Source: UBA961 sp049317525 (lineage in GTDB: Bacteria; Bacteroidota; Ignavibacteria; Kapaibacteriales; UBA961). Taken from it: a stretch of DNA of 64,000 nt. A program made the position numbers and the translations under genes. The notes below the pieces were generated by a model. The model had not been told where the DNA came from and searched no databases. It saw only the letters and a program-made list of their open reading frames with translations. Within the stretch, counting starts at the first letter, position 1. Each line of letters opens with the position of its first letter. Of the stretch, positions 45,965 to 55,126 are shown piece after piece. Where the stretch lies: positions 1 to 64,000 of the forward strand of contig JBMOIC010000015.1 of the NCBI GenBank assembly GCA_049317525.1, in the 5' to 3' direction.

Positions 45965-48151
45965 TTATGAGAATTTCTTTAAGTGTTCTAGAAATCCTTG
46001 AAGTTTTAAAGCTTTACCTAAAGACTTAGCAGCTTTTCGATATTTAACTGCATCAGAAGGTTTATTTCCTTTAGCAAGCAAAATGCTAATATTAGAAATA
46101 GTAAGTAATTGATATTCATATCCAAGATTTGACGATTCGTTTGCAGCGTTTTGTAGTTCTCTCCAAGCAGAATTAAAGTCCTGTTCTGATAAGTGCAAGG
46201 AAGCTTTTGCATTATGATATAAACAAGAGATTAAAGTATCTGGATTTTTTGCTAATAAGTTTTTAACTTCTTTGATAAAGAACAATGCACTTTCGGTATC
46301 ACCAATAGTAATTGATAATCTAGCGATTAAGATAGAAATGATTGATTCATCATGTTTAGATATTGAACCGGCATATGTAGAAAGAAAATCTGTTCCAATC
46401 TTTATAGCTTCTTGATATAATAGATTATCTGAAGCCGCCAACATTTCTCTTTGAATCGCAGCTGTGTCTGCCTCTAGAACAGTGTGCAACATATCTTCTA
46501 TGACATTGTTTTGGGACACATCATACTTTTCATCAGAATCTGTGGATGAATTGGTAGAATGATCAGTATTGCTTTCTCCGGTATCCTTTTTTGCTATTTG
46601 TACAATTTCTTTTACATCGTATTCTGGAAAACTATTTTTTAATTCAGCACCTGCCCTTGCCCTAGAAATTGCCATTTCTGGTGAAAGAGGAGCATTAACT
46701 GCATGAGTGATAGAATCAAATTGTTGTAAAGCATAAGAACTCATAGAGGGCATAGCAAATTGTTGAGCATTTTGAGCAATATCCATAACAAATTGCTGAG
46801 CTTGTTGAAGCTCTCCAGCACCTGTTGCATGAGCAGCCAAATATGGAGTTACTCTTGCCCTTTCGGTTTCGTCCATATCTTTAATTTGTTCATTTAATAC
46901 AGCTAATATTTGAGTATGAATAGCAGTTTTCTCTTCATATTCTAAAGATTTTTCAAAATAATCTCGATATAAAGTTTGAGTAAATTCAAAAAGTGTGGTT
47001 TTCACACCATAACGTTCATGAGGGCCAAGACTCCTTATAACCCCTGTCTTTGCCTGCACACGTTTAATTTTTCGAATAGAAGAAACAACATCAATATTCA
47101 ACAATTTTGAGATAATAAAAGCTGATGATTCAGCTCCTTCAGCAGCGCATAAAGAAAGCAAAGTAATTTCTTCTTCATTTAAACTTTCTATAAGCTTAGA
47201 AAAAGCAGCATGAACACTTGAAGGCAATAATTCACCACGCTTAAACTCATTATTGATTGATCCATCTGGTAAAAATGGTGTTACTTTTTGAAAATATTTT
47301 AGATATTCAGCTAATACGCTAGGAATACCATTTGTCTTGTCATATAATATTTGCTCAAACTCTTCATTGCTAATATAATTAGGCAACATTTTGGCACACA
47401 TTGCATGCAATTCTGCTTTATTAAAACTAGTTATATCAATATGAACATATGAAGTAGTTTCTTGTTTGAATTCTCTTAAAACTGATAGAATTGGTGATAG
47501 CATTTCTTCAGCGATACTTTTTCTATAAGCAACTACGATTAGGATAGGTAATTTGGAAATATTTTGAGCTAATTGCTCTAAAAGAAGTGTAGATTCAGCA
47601 TCACACCAATGCATATCATCTAAAATCAAGATTAATGGAGATTTATTACACCATTGCTCTAATCTTTTGTAAAATGTGAGATGAATCTGTTCTTTTCCGT
47701 CAATAATTTCTTTTTTATCCTTTACTTTATCTTTCTCTGATTTGTACGATTGAACATCTTTGGATATTTCCTTTGCTGCATCGATTACATCGCCCACATA
47801 AGGAACTGATGTCAATAATGTCATTCCAATATTTAAAGCCAATTTTTTTTGAGGTGTTAACACTTTTTCAGAATTCTTTAACTCTTCTAAAAGCCTTATG
47901 AATGGCCCTAAAGGCTGAAGTGCTCCTACCATAAAATTACCAACTGGAGCTTGGCATGCAGACATAGAAATAAGGGCTTTGTCATTTAATTGGGTATCTT
48001 TTTCGAAATACCTCATTAATGTAGTTTTACCAAAACCTGTTTCACCAGAAATAAAAATAACTGTACCTTTTTTCTTCTTTAATCGCTCTCTAGAAGAATT
48101 CAAGATTTCTATTGATTTTTCACGACCTATCAATATTTCCGAGGTATCCAT
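45965..48151 (-). CDS. STAND/AAA-type ATPase with helical repeats
   Basis: The 728-residue protein has an N-terminal ATPase of the AAA_16/STAND class: sensor helix IGREKSIEIL, Walker A GETGFGKTT at 36-44, Walker B LILILDDMHWCD near 171-182 and an arginine-type AYRKS after LPILIVV. A winged-helix-like region follows (LLSLCAAEGAESSAFIISKL), then a long helical, TPR-like C-terminus (about 400-720). An insert near 105-150 (ALNIGMTLLTSVPYVGDVID then a Lys-rich stretch) interrupts the ATPase. Such proteins are ligand-switched scaffolds or regulators, but no DNA-binding or enzyme effector domain is seen. It lies 88 bp downstream of sbcC. Its role is not known. Confidence 0.8.
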   Translation of the reverse strand: MDTSEILIGREKSIEILNSSRERLKKKKGTVIFISGETGFGKTTLMRYFEKDTQLNDKALISMSACQAPVGNFMVGALQPLGPFIRLLEELKNSEKVLTPQKKLALNIGMTLLTSVPYVGDVIDAAKEISKDVQSYKSEKDKVKDKKEIIDGKEQIHLTFYKRLEQWCNKSPLILILDDMHWCDAESTLLLEQLAQNISKLPILIVVAYRKSIAEEMLSPILSVLREFKQETTSYVHIDITSFNKAELHAMCAKMLPNYISNEEFEQILYDKTNGIPSVLAEYLKYFQKVTPFLPDGSINNEFKRGELLPSSVHAAFSKLIESLNEEEITLLSLCAAEGAESSAFIISKLLNIDVVSSIRKIKRVQAKTGVIRSLGPHERYGVKTTLFEFTQTLYRDYFEKSLEYEEKTAIHTQILAVLNEQIKDMDETERARVTPYLAAHATGAGELQQAQQFVMDIAQNAQQFAMPSMSSYALQQFDSITHAVNAPLSPEMAISRARAGAELKNSFPEYDVKEIVQIAKKDTGESNTDHSTNSSTDSDEKYDVSQNNVIEDMLHTVLEADTAAIQREMLAASDNLLYQEAIKIGTDFLSTYAGSISKHDESIISILIARLSITIGDTESALFFIKEVKNLLAKNPDTLISCLYHNAKASLHLSEQDFNSAWRELQNAANESSNLGYEYQLLTISNISILLAKGNKPSDAVKYRKAAKSLGKALKLQGFLEHLKKFS

Positions 48152-48239
48152 GTAAACTCAAAATAAGTAGTAAAGAGATTCTACTGTCAACATATATGCA
48201 AAACACAAGCCAAAATTCAATATGGGAATTTTATAGTAT

Positions 48240-51200
48240 TTATGTAAAAACGACACTTCCTTTGCCTGGGATATTCTTAATGGTTATTGATTTAGGAACT
48301 TCTTGCTTTAATTCTTCTACATGAGATATTATGCCAATTGTTCTTCCATCATTGCATAATTCTCTAAGATTCTGCAACATATCTTCCAAAGCTTTTTTAT
48401 CCAAGCTTCCAAATCCTTCATCCAAAAAAAAGAAATTATCTGAATTATTACCTAGAACACTCTCTGAAAGTGCAATTGCTAAGCATAATGCAACCTGAAA
48501 ACTTTGCCCACCAGATAAAGTATGAATACTCCTTTTTCTACCCGAATGCATTAAATCAATGATTTCAAAATCTGCCATATCATTAACAGATAATTGCAAA
48601 GCACCTGCATTTAATTGTTGAAATCTCTTATTAGCTTGAATACATAAAGCTTTCATTTGCCACATCGCAACATATCTAACTAATGCTTCGCCTTTTAAGA
48701 GTTGCTGCAGTTCTTTGATGAGTTCCGATGTATTTTTTAATGTCTGTATTCTTTTTCCTAAAGATAATTTCTTAACAAAATGTTCTGTTAACAATTCTAA
48801 ATGGGAAACTTGCATACCGCTTTTTACTTGATATGCAGATAATAATTGCTTCTTTTCTTCTAATGTACCACACAATGTGCTATGAATTATCTCATCATAT
48901 GGATTTTCTTCATATTCTTTCTTGGTAACAATATATGCTTGCAAACATGTATTCAGATTAGCATAATATACTTTCACAAGAGATTTTTCTTCAGAAAGAT
49001 CAATAGCATATTGCAATGCATTTTTTATATCTGATATACTTTTATAGACCGTTTGATTTTTAAATTTTCCGTCTAATTCATTAGATAAAGACAATGCATT
49101 TGAAATCAAAGACTGCACATGCTTCTCTAAAAATTGAATTTGACCAAAGTAAAATTCTCTTTTTTGAAATATAGATTGTAATTGTTTCTCTGCATTTTCT
49201 TTTTCATTTACTTTGTTTTGAATAGATAATAAAAGTGTATCTAATTCATTATTTATGTAATCTTTACTATGATTTATATATGCATTAATTATATCGATGT
49301 CAATTATATCTTTCAATTCTTGAATATCTTTTTCTATTAACTTTTGCTGTTCTTGTATTTTAATACATTCATATTCTAATGTTTGTATTTTTTGCTGTTT
49401 TTCTAGCAACTTTTCATTTATTTCCTGAAGAGTAGATTCCAGCTGGAAAGCATATGCCTTTAATCGAGATAATTCTTTCTTTTCTTGTTGAATATATATG
49501 TCAATTTCTTTAACGGACGAATTCAATAGATGAAGCAGATTGTTATTTATTAATTGTAGGTGCTCATTAATTTGTTTGTCAATATGATTCATTCTTGAAA
49601 TGATATCACTCTGTTCAGTATACAATGTATTTAATTGATCATGTATTGATCCAGACTTAATTTCAAGAGAATGCAAAAAAGATAATTTTTCCTGTACATC
49701 AATTTCTTTTTGGATAAGAGTAAATAATTCTTCGCTATTGTACTCATGAGACATAGGATTATGATGCGTAGAGCCACATAGCGGACAAGCTTCATGTGGT
49801 TTTAATTCTACAGTATAATCATGGAGGATTTTCTTTTTTTCAAGCACATGTTTTCTTTCTTTGCACAGAGTAATTTCTTTATTGAAATGGTCTTTTGCTA
49901 ATTCAATATATTTCTGAACAGAAAGCACTTTCTTGTTTTTTACATAGATGATAACTGCATCAATAATTTGATTCAATTCTAGTTTAAAAGCTAATATTTT
50001 CCCTTCGATAGAATATAATATTGTTGACAATGACTCAGAATTTTTAAGTAAATGAGTATATATTGAAAGCCATAATTCTGCATCATAGATATATTCCAAT
50101 CTGAGTATCTCTTTTTTTTCAGTACTTTCTTTTTGCAAAGTAATTTCTATAGTTTCAAGTATGTTAACACACTCTTCTTGTAAAGACTGCTTAGCTGTTA
50201 TTGTACCTTGTAGAGTAGACTGCAAATCTATCAACTTGTATTGTTTTTTATGATACTCAGATAGTTTTCGTAGACTTTCTACTTTGTTAGTAGCATTTTC
50301 TGATAGTAAGTATTCATCATGTAGTGTTGTTAAAAATAATTCTACTTCTTTTTGTTTATGCTGTACATCTGCTAAACATTCAATAAGTGATTTCTTTTCG
50401 GTTTCTTTTTGAGCAATCTCATGTTCAATATATTCAAGAGAAACCAGGTTATCTCTGAACTCTTCTGCTAATTCAAGATATATAATATGTTTTTCTTTTG
50501 CTTCGAACATATCTTTTTCTTTTAAAAGATTTTCATATTCATGTGATAAAGAAACATATCTTTCTTGAATATTTTTGGCTTGAATAGTTTGTTGAAGTCG
50601 ATACTCAATATCTTGAATTTCTTTATTAATGTTTTTTATTTGCAATGATAAATGAGTTAATTCAGATTCAGCAGCAGTCAAATCTTCTTCAGTAATCGAA
50701 TGAATTGAATCATATTCACCGTGCAAATAATTCAGGTCTTTTTCATTGTTTTGTTGAACAATTTTAATTCCATTTGATACCTCATAACGATGGAGATCGA
50801 AGAGTTCTCTCATCATTATTGTGCGATCTACGGGAGACAATTGAATAAATTCCATGAATTTACCCTGTGGAATAATGATCGCTCTTTTAAAATACTCTGC
50901 TTTTAGACCAATAATTTCTTCAGCTTTAGCTTTATTCCATTCTATAGGTTGCCATATATGAAGTAATTCATCCCATTTAAATCCTGTTTTACTTTCTAGA
51001 GTTACATCATCAATATTATTTTTCTTTCTTTTACCCTTTATTTGAGTTCTATATAATGAACCATTACTATAAAATTGAAAGTCTATATACAACTCATTAA
51101 CATCAAGATTCATAAGTTGATAATTCTTTTTTGTTTTAGAACCAACTAATCGTTCTGCACCTTCTTGTCCAAAAAGGGCTAAAGACATGGCTTCCAAAAT

Positions 51201-51332
51201 TGTAGACTTACCGCTTCCAACATCACCAAATATTCCAAAAAGCTTATAAATAGATAAGGCTTCGAAGTCTATCGTTTGGAGCTCTTTTTTATAAGAATAC
51301 ATCCCTTTTATACTTAAAGATTTAGGCTTCAT
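48240..51332 (-). CDS. sbcC: Nuclease complex subunit SbcC
   Basis: The 1030-residue SMC-like ATPase forms the SbcCD (Rad50-Mre11-type) complex that cuts hairpins and protein-blocked DNA ends. The N-terminal Walker A GDVGSGKSTILEAM lies near 36-49. Two long coiled coils flank the zinc hook ACPLCGSTHH (Cys-x-x-Cys) near residue 520. The C-terminal lobe has the signature TLSGGQSFQVALCLAIALS and Walker B FFFLDEGFGSLD. Its start has GGGGAGATTAAAG upstream and overlaps the sbcD end by 11 bases, so the pair is translated together. Confidence 0.94.
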   Translation of the reverse strand: MKPKSLSIKGMYSYKKELQTIDFEALSIYKLFGIFGDVGSGKSTILEAMSLALFGQEGAERLVGSKTKKNYQLMNLDVNELYIDFQFYSNGSLYRTQIKGKRKKNNIDDVTLESKTGFKWDELLHIWQPIEWNKAKAEEIIGLKAEYFKRAIIIPQGKFMEFIQLSPVDRTIMMRELFDLHRYEVSNGIKIVQQNNEKDLNYLHGEYDSIHSITEEDLTAAESELTHLSLQIKNINKEIQDIEYRLQQTIQAKNIQERYVSLSHEYENLLKEKDMFEAKEKHIIYLELAEEFRDNLVSLEYIEHEIAQKETEKKSLIECLADVQHKQKEVELFLTTLHDEYLLSENATNKVESLRKLSEYHKKQYKLIDLQSTLQGTITAKQSLQEECVNILETIEITLQKESTEKKEILRLEYIYDAELWLSIYTHLLKNSESLSTILYSIEGKILAFKLELNQIIDAVIIYVKNKKVLSVQKYIELAKDHFNKEITLCKERKHVLEKKKILHDYTVELKPHEACPLCGSTHHNPMSHEYNSEELFTLIQKEIDVQEKLSFLHSLEIKSGSIHDQLNTLYTEQSDIISRMNHIDKQINEHLQLINNNLLHLLNSSVKEIDIYIQQEKKELSRLKAYAFQLESTLQEINEKLLEKQQKIQTLEYECIKIQEQQKLIEKDIQELKDIIDIDIINAYINHSKDYINNELDTLLLSIQNKVNEKENAEKQLQSIFQKREFYFGQIQFLEKHVQSLISNALSLSNELDGKFKNQTVYKSISDIKNALQYAIDLSEEKSLVKVYYANLNTCLQAYIVTKKEYEENPYDEIIHSTLCGTLEEKKQLLSAYQVKSGMQVSHLELLTEHFVKKLSLGKRIQTLKNTSELIKELQQLLKGEALVRYVAMWQMKALCIQANKRFQQLNAGALQLSVNDMADFEIIDLMHSGRKRSIHTLSGGQSFQVALCLAIALSESVLGNNSDNFFFLDEGFGSLDKKALEDMLQNLRELCNDGRTIGIISHVEELKQEVPKSITIKNIPGKGSVVFT

Positions 51333-52563
51333 CTTTAATCTCCCCTGTACTTAACTCAATTTGATTGTTTGTATTATTCAAAACCTCATTGAATAATTGT
51401 ACCATTTCAAATGATGGATCTATTCCTTTTTTATCTTTATAAAAATTTTTAAATAATTCAGATATGCTGATTGTCATGTCTGGCATAGATTCTACAACAT
51501 CATTATTCATATCCATTTTAAGCAGAATATCAATAATTCCATCATGTGCTTCATATAGTAAGTTTTTTTCTTCTATTGACATGTGATTTGACAAGATAAG
51601 ATGAAGTTCAACAAATGAATCTTGACATATAGATAATCTATCTAATGCATCTTGCACAGAATGAGCATAAATCCTAAGCAAAGGTTTTCCTTTACTTAAT
51701 TCAATATATTGTAAAGTTGGAGTTTGTCCTGGTGAAACAAATTCTGCCATCACAATATGTTTTTTTTGTCCTGCCTCTGCCATACTATAGCATAATGGGC
51801 TTCCTGAATACATAATTGGAAATGAGGCACTATCGAATCTCAATGGCTTATGAATATGCCCTAAAGCTGCATAATCAAGACATTCGGGTATATATGATAA
51901 AGGAATTGCTTGAGCACCTCCAACCATTACAGAACGTTCGCCTTCATCTTCTTCTGGAATAGTAGAACCCATGAATAGGCCATGCCCAATAAACAGATTA
52001 AAGCCTTCCTTATTTTGAAACAAGTTTTTAGTATTATTCCATAGATTTTTTAGAATTAATTGTATGTCTTGGTTTTCTGGACTAAGTAATGGCGTGCATC
52101 TCAATATATTTGCATAGGCACCTAAAAGTATTCTTACTGGATACTTACAATTAGGTAATTGCAATTCAACAAAACCTTGTCCCGAAGATATTATTGATAT
52201 TCCTGAAGGAATAGAATAGCAAGTTGGTGATGAAAATGGCCATCCTGCCACAATTATTCCTGATTCAAACAGAAGTGGTTCTATTGCTTCAATTCTTTCT
52301 GGAGAATCATGATTGCCAGCAATGATAATAATGGCTCTTTTTCCATGTGCAGACATCTTCATCAATGTTTGATGGAGTAAATACACGGCTTCAACTGGAG
52401 GATTTATTTGATCATAAATATCTCCTGCTATAAGCACAATATCTGGGTTTTCTTGCTCTACAATAGAGCATAGTTCCTCTAATACTTCCTTTTGCTCTGG
52501 CAATCTGGATATAGATCCAAGCCATTTTCCTAAATGCCAATCTGCTGTATGAAGAATTTTCAT
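51322..52563 (-). CDS. sbcD: Nuclease complex subunit SbcD
   Basis: The 413-residue metallophosphoesterase is the nuclease subunit of SbcCD. The five phosphoesterase motifs are visible: HTADWHLGKW near 4-13, IAGDIYDQINPP near 45, IAGNHDSPERIEA near 82, GHGLFMG, and ALGHIHKPLRFD near 235. The C-terminal capping domain follows. It is upstream of sbcC, with an 11-base overlap. A strong hairpin terminator separates it from the pyrophosphatase gene. Confidence 0.95.
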   Translation of the reverse strand: MKILHTADWHLGKWLGSISRLPEQKEVLEELCSIVEQENPDIVLIAGDIYDQINPPVEAVYLLHQTLMKMSAHGKRAIIIIAGNHDSPERIEAIEPLLFESGIIVAGWPFSSPTCYSIPSGISIISSGQGFVELQLPNCKYPVRILLGAYANILRCTPLLSPENQDIQLILKNLWNNTKNLFQNKEGFNLFIGHGLFMGSTIPEEDEGERSVMVGGAQAIPLSYIPECLDYAALGHIHKPLRFDSASFPIMYSGSPLCYSMAEAGQKKHIVMAEFVSPGQTPTLQYIELSKGKPLLRIYAHSVQDALDRLSICQDSFVELHLILSNHMSIEEKNLLYEAHDGIIDILLKMDMNNDVVESMPDMTISISELFKNFYKDKKGIDPSFEMVQLFNEVLNNTNNQIELSTGEIKDEA

Positions 52564-52569
52564 AATTAT

Positions 52570-52615
52570 ATAAAAAACGCCGGAAATCTCAGTGGTGAAT
52601 CTGAAATTCCGGCGT
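52570..52615 (-). terminator. Rho-independent terminator after pyrophosphatase gene
   Basis: A perfect 9-bp GC-rich stem (ACGCCGGAA at 52577-52585 with TTCCGGCGT at 52607-52615) is followed on the minus strand by TTTTTTATATAA. The loop is about 21 nt and may itself pair. It ends the gene that stops at 52638, 7 bases before the sbcD start codon. Confidence 0.8.
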
Positions 52616-52637
52616 ATAATTCATTGATTTTCTGGTA

Positions 52638-54764
52638 TTATTTCAAACCTAATAATGGTAATAATATTCCGCCTTTTTCCATAAAGAATGGAACAAAAAC
52701 AAGAGAAATAATTGCCATTAATTTAATAAGAATATTTAATGCCGGACCAGACGTATCTTTAAATGGATCACCCACCGTATCACCAACTACAGCAGCTTTA
52801 TGTGTATCAGAACCTTTACCACCTAATTGTCCGGTTTCAATATATTTTTTAGCATTATCCCAAGCACCGCCAGAATTAGCCATAGAAATTGCAAGCATTA
52901 CACCCACAATCAAAGAACCAATAAGGAGTCCTGCTAACATTTGTACACCAAAAAACCAGCCTGCCAATAATGGAGTAATAATAACCATTAAACCAGGTGC
53001 CATCATTTCTTTAAGAGATGCTTGCGTAGAGATATCAACACAAGTACTATAATCTGGCTTTGCTGTACCTTCTAAAAGACCAGGAATAGTTCTAAACTGA
53101 CGTCTAACTTCTTCTATCATAGCGAATGCTGCCTTACCAACAGAACGCATTGTCATTGCTGAAAATGCAAAAGGCAATGCAGCGCCAACAAATAAACCAG
53201 CCATAACGATTGGATCTAACATATTTATCGAAGCAGATTGTGCTCTTGTAAGAAAAGCAGCTGTTAAAGCAAGAGCTGTTAAAGCAGCAGAGCCAATGGC
53301 AAATCCTTTACCAATTGCTGCAGTTGTATTTCCTGCGGCATCTAAAGCATCTGTACGTTTACGAATATCTTTGCCCATTTCTGCCATTTCTGCAATACCA
53401 CCTGCATTATCAGAAACTGGTCCATAAGCATCTATCGTTAATCCTACTGCTATAGTTCCAAGCATTCCAATTGCAGCCATTGCTATACCATACATTCCTG
53501 CAAAACTAAAGCCTATAACAACAGTTATCGCCAAGATAAGCATTGGTATAACTGCGCTATTATATCCTAATGATAAGCCATAAATAATATTAGTTGCTGC
53601 TCCGGTTTGTGAGGCATCTGCAACTTCACGAACTGGAGAATATCTATGAGATGTAAAATATTCAGTTATTAAACCAATTGCCAAACCTGCAATTAACCCT
53701 GCTGCAAGAGTAATAAATACACCCGTATTTGTAAACATTCTTTCGCCTAGCATAAATGATGCTGGCAACATTTGCATGGTAAATGGGTATAATGCAACTA
53801 ACATTAATAATGTAGAAATGATGAGTGCATTTTTGAGAGATCCTTCTACTTTTTCTTCTGTTTTAGGACGAATAAAAAAGAGTGAGATTAAACTTGCTAC
53901 AATACCAATACCGCTTACAAAAAGAGGAAAAAGCAATGCAGAAGTTCTTAATGGCTCTTCTAAAGCAACAAAAGAAGCTGCACCAATTACCATTGCAGCA
54001 CATGTAGATTCTGCTACAGAGCCAAATAAATCTGCGCCCATACCAGCAATATCACCTACATTATCACCTACATTATCAGCAATAACTGCTGGATTTCTTG
54101 GATCATCTTCTGGAATACCTGCTTCTACTTTTCCAACAAGATCAGCTCCAACATCTGCGGCTTTTGTATAAATACCACCACCAACACGTCCAAATAAAGC
54201 TACAGAAGAACCACCAAGTGCAAATCCAGAAAGAATTTCCATGATGAAATGTGTTTCAACATTAGGAAGGAAATTTGTTAATCCTGTATACACTAATATA
54301 AGACCAACTACAGCTAGACCTGTTAGGCCAAAGCCCATTACGGCACCTGATTCAAAAGCTATGCTAAATGCTCTTTCTAAAGAAATTCGGGCTGCCGCTG
54401 CAGTACGCACATTTCCTTTTGTTGCAATTTTCATTCCGATATAACCAGCCGCAACAGAAGTTCCAGCACCAATTAGGAAACATATCGCAGAATATATTCC
54501 CATTGAAACACCAGAACGAGAATCATTTACAGTAAACATGATAATTATGGCAAAAATTGCCATAAACAAGGCCAGAATCCTGTATTCGCGCTTTAAGAAA
54601 GCCATAGCGCCTTCTGCAATTGCAGATGATATCTCAATTAATTTTTTTACTTCTTCTGGAGAAGATGCGCCACTGTCAATGGAAATCGCATTAACGCGGC
54701 GTGAATAAAATAAAGCTACTAATAGGGCAAGAATACCCAAGGCAAGGATTATCCCAACAGTCAT
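52638..54764 (-). CDS. hppA: Membrane-bound ion-pumping pyrophosphatase, K+-dependent type
   Basis: About 708 residues from MTVGIILALG, the standard start, with 15-16 membrane segments. It couples hydrolysis of cytoplasmic pyrophosphate to export of H+ or Na+ from the cell. The substrate-binding signature GIYTKAADVGADLVGKVEAG lies near 195-215, followed by DNVGDNVGDIAGMGADLF. The later site is GNTTAAIGKGFAIGSAALTA. In K+-independent enzymes the residue after GNTT is Lys with Thr three places on; here it is Ala and Gly, the K+-dependent pattern. Whether the pumped ion is H+ or Na+ is not decided by what I can read. Confidence 0.95.
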   Translation of the reverse strand: MTVGIILALGILALLVALFYSRRVNAISIDSGASSPEEVKKLIEISSAIAEGAMAFLKREYRILALFMAIFAIIIMFTVNDSRSGVSMGIYSAICFLIGAGTSVAAGYIGMKIATKGNVRTAAAARISLERAFSIAFESGAVMGFGLTGLAVVGLILVYTGLTNFLPNVETHFIMEILSGFALGGSSVALFGRVGGGIYTKAADVGADLVGKVEAGIPEDDPRNPAVIADNVGDNVGDIAGMGADLFGSVAESTCAAMVIGAASFVALEEPLRTSALLFPLFVSGIGIVASLISLFFIRPKTEEKVEGSLKNALIISTLLMLVALYPFTMQMLPASFMLGERMFTNTGVFITLAAGLIAGLAIGLITEYFTSHRYSPVREVADASQTGAATNIIYGLSLGYNSAVIPMLILAITVVIGFSFAGMYGIAMAAIGMLGTIAVGLTIDAYGPVSDNAGGIAEMAEMGKDIRKRTDALDAAGNTTAAIGKGFAIGSAALTALALTAAFLTRAQSASINMLDPIVMAGLFVGAALPFAFSAMTMRSVGKAAFAMIEEVRRQFRTIPGLLEGTAKPDYSTCVDISTQASLKEMMAPGLMVIITPLLAGWFFGVQMLAGLLIGSLIVGVMLAISMANSGGAWDNAKKYIETGQLGGKGSDTHKAAVVGDTVGDPFKDTSGPALNILIKLMAIISLVFVPFFMEKGGILLPLLGLK

Positions 54765-55012
54765 AATGCAGTTCGGAAAGTGAAACAATTCAAATTGTAT
54801 AAACAAGCTATTTGTTAAAATGCAATGATGTTAATCTTTTATTTAACTTTGCTTGAAAGGATTTAATGCAAATATACAAAAGGCTATCATGCAGATTTAA
54901 AAGTGATGATAATTTTCCCAAAAAGTTCTCCACATTTTACCCTTTTTCTATGAATTAGGCATATTTCTTCCCATTATTCTAGTATAGTTCTTATTTTTGC
55001 CTTGTAATAATT

Positions 55013-55086
<74 letters not shown>

Positions 55087-55091
55087 CTTAC

Positions 55092-55126
55092 AATCAAGGC
55101 CTGTTTTTCAGGCCTTGATTTTTTTT
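55092..55126 (+). terminator. Rho-independent terminator after tRNA-Val
   Basis: A perfect 12-bp stem (AATCAAGGCCTG / CAGGCCTTGATT) with loop TTTTT is followed by a T run. The T run overlaps the final codons of the convergent OmpA-family gene. It is the same style as the hairpin after tRNA-Met. Confidence 0.92.

Noticed and set aside
45965..52563. A new anti-phage defence system formed by the STAND-like ATPase and SbcCD
   Set aside because: SbcCD is a general housekeeping complex, the ATPase has no recognisable effector, and no other defence or mobile genes are near; kept only as a neighbourhood observation.
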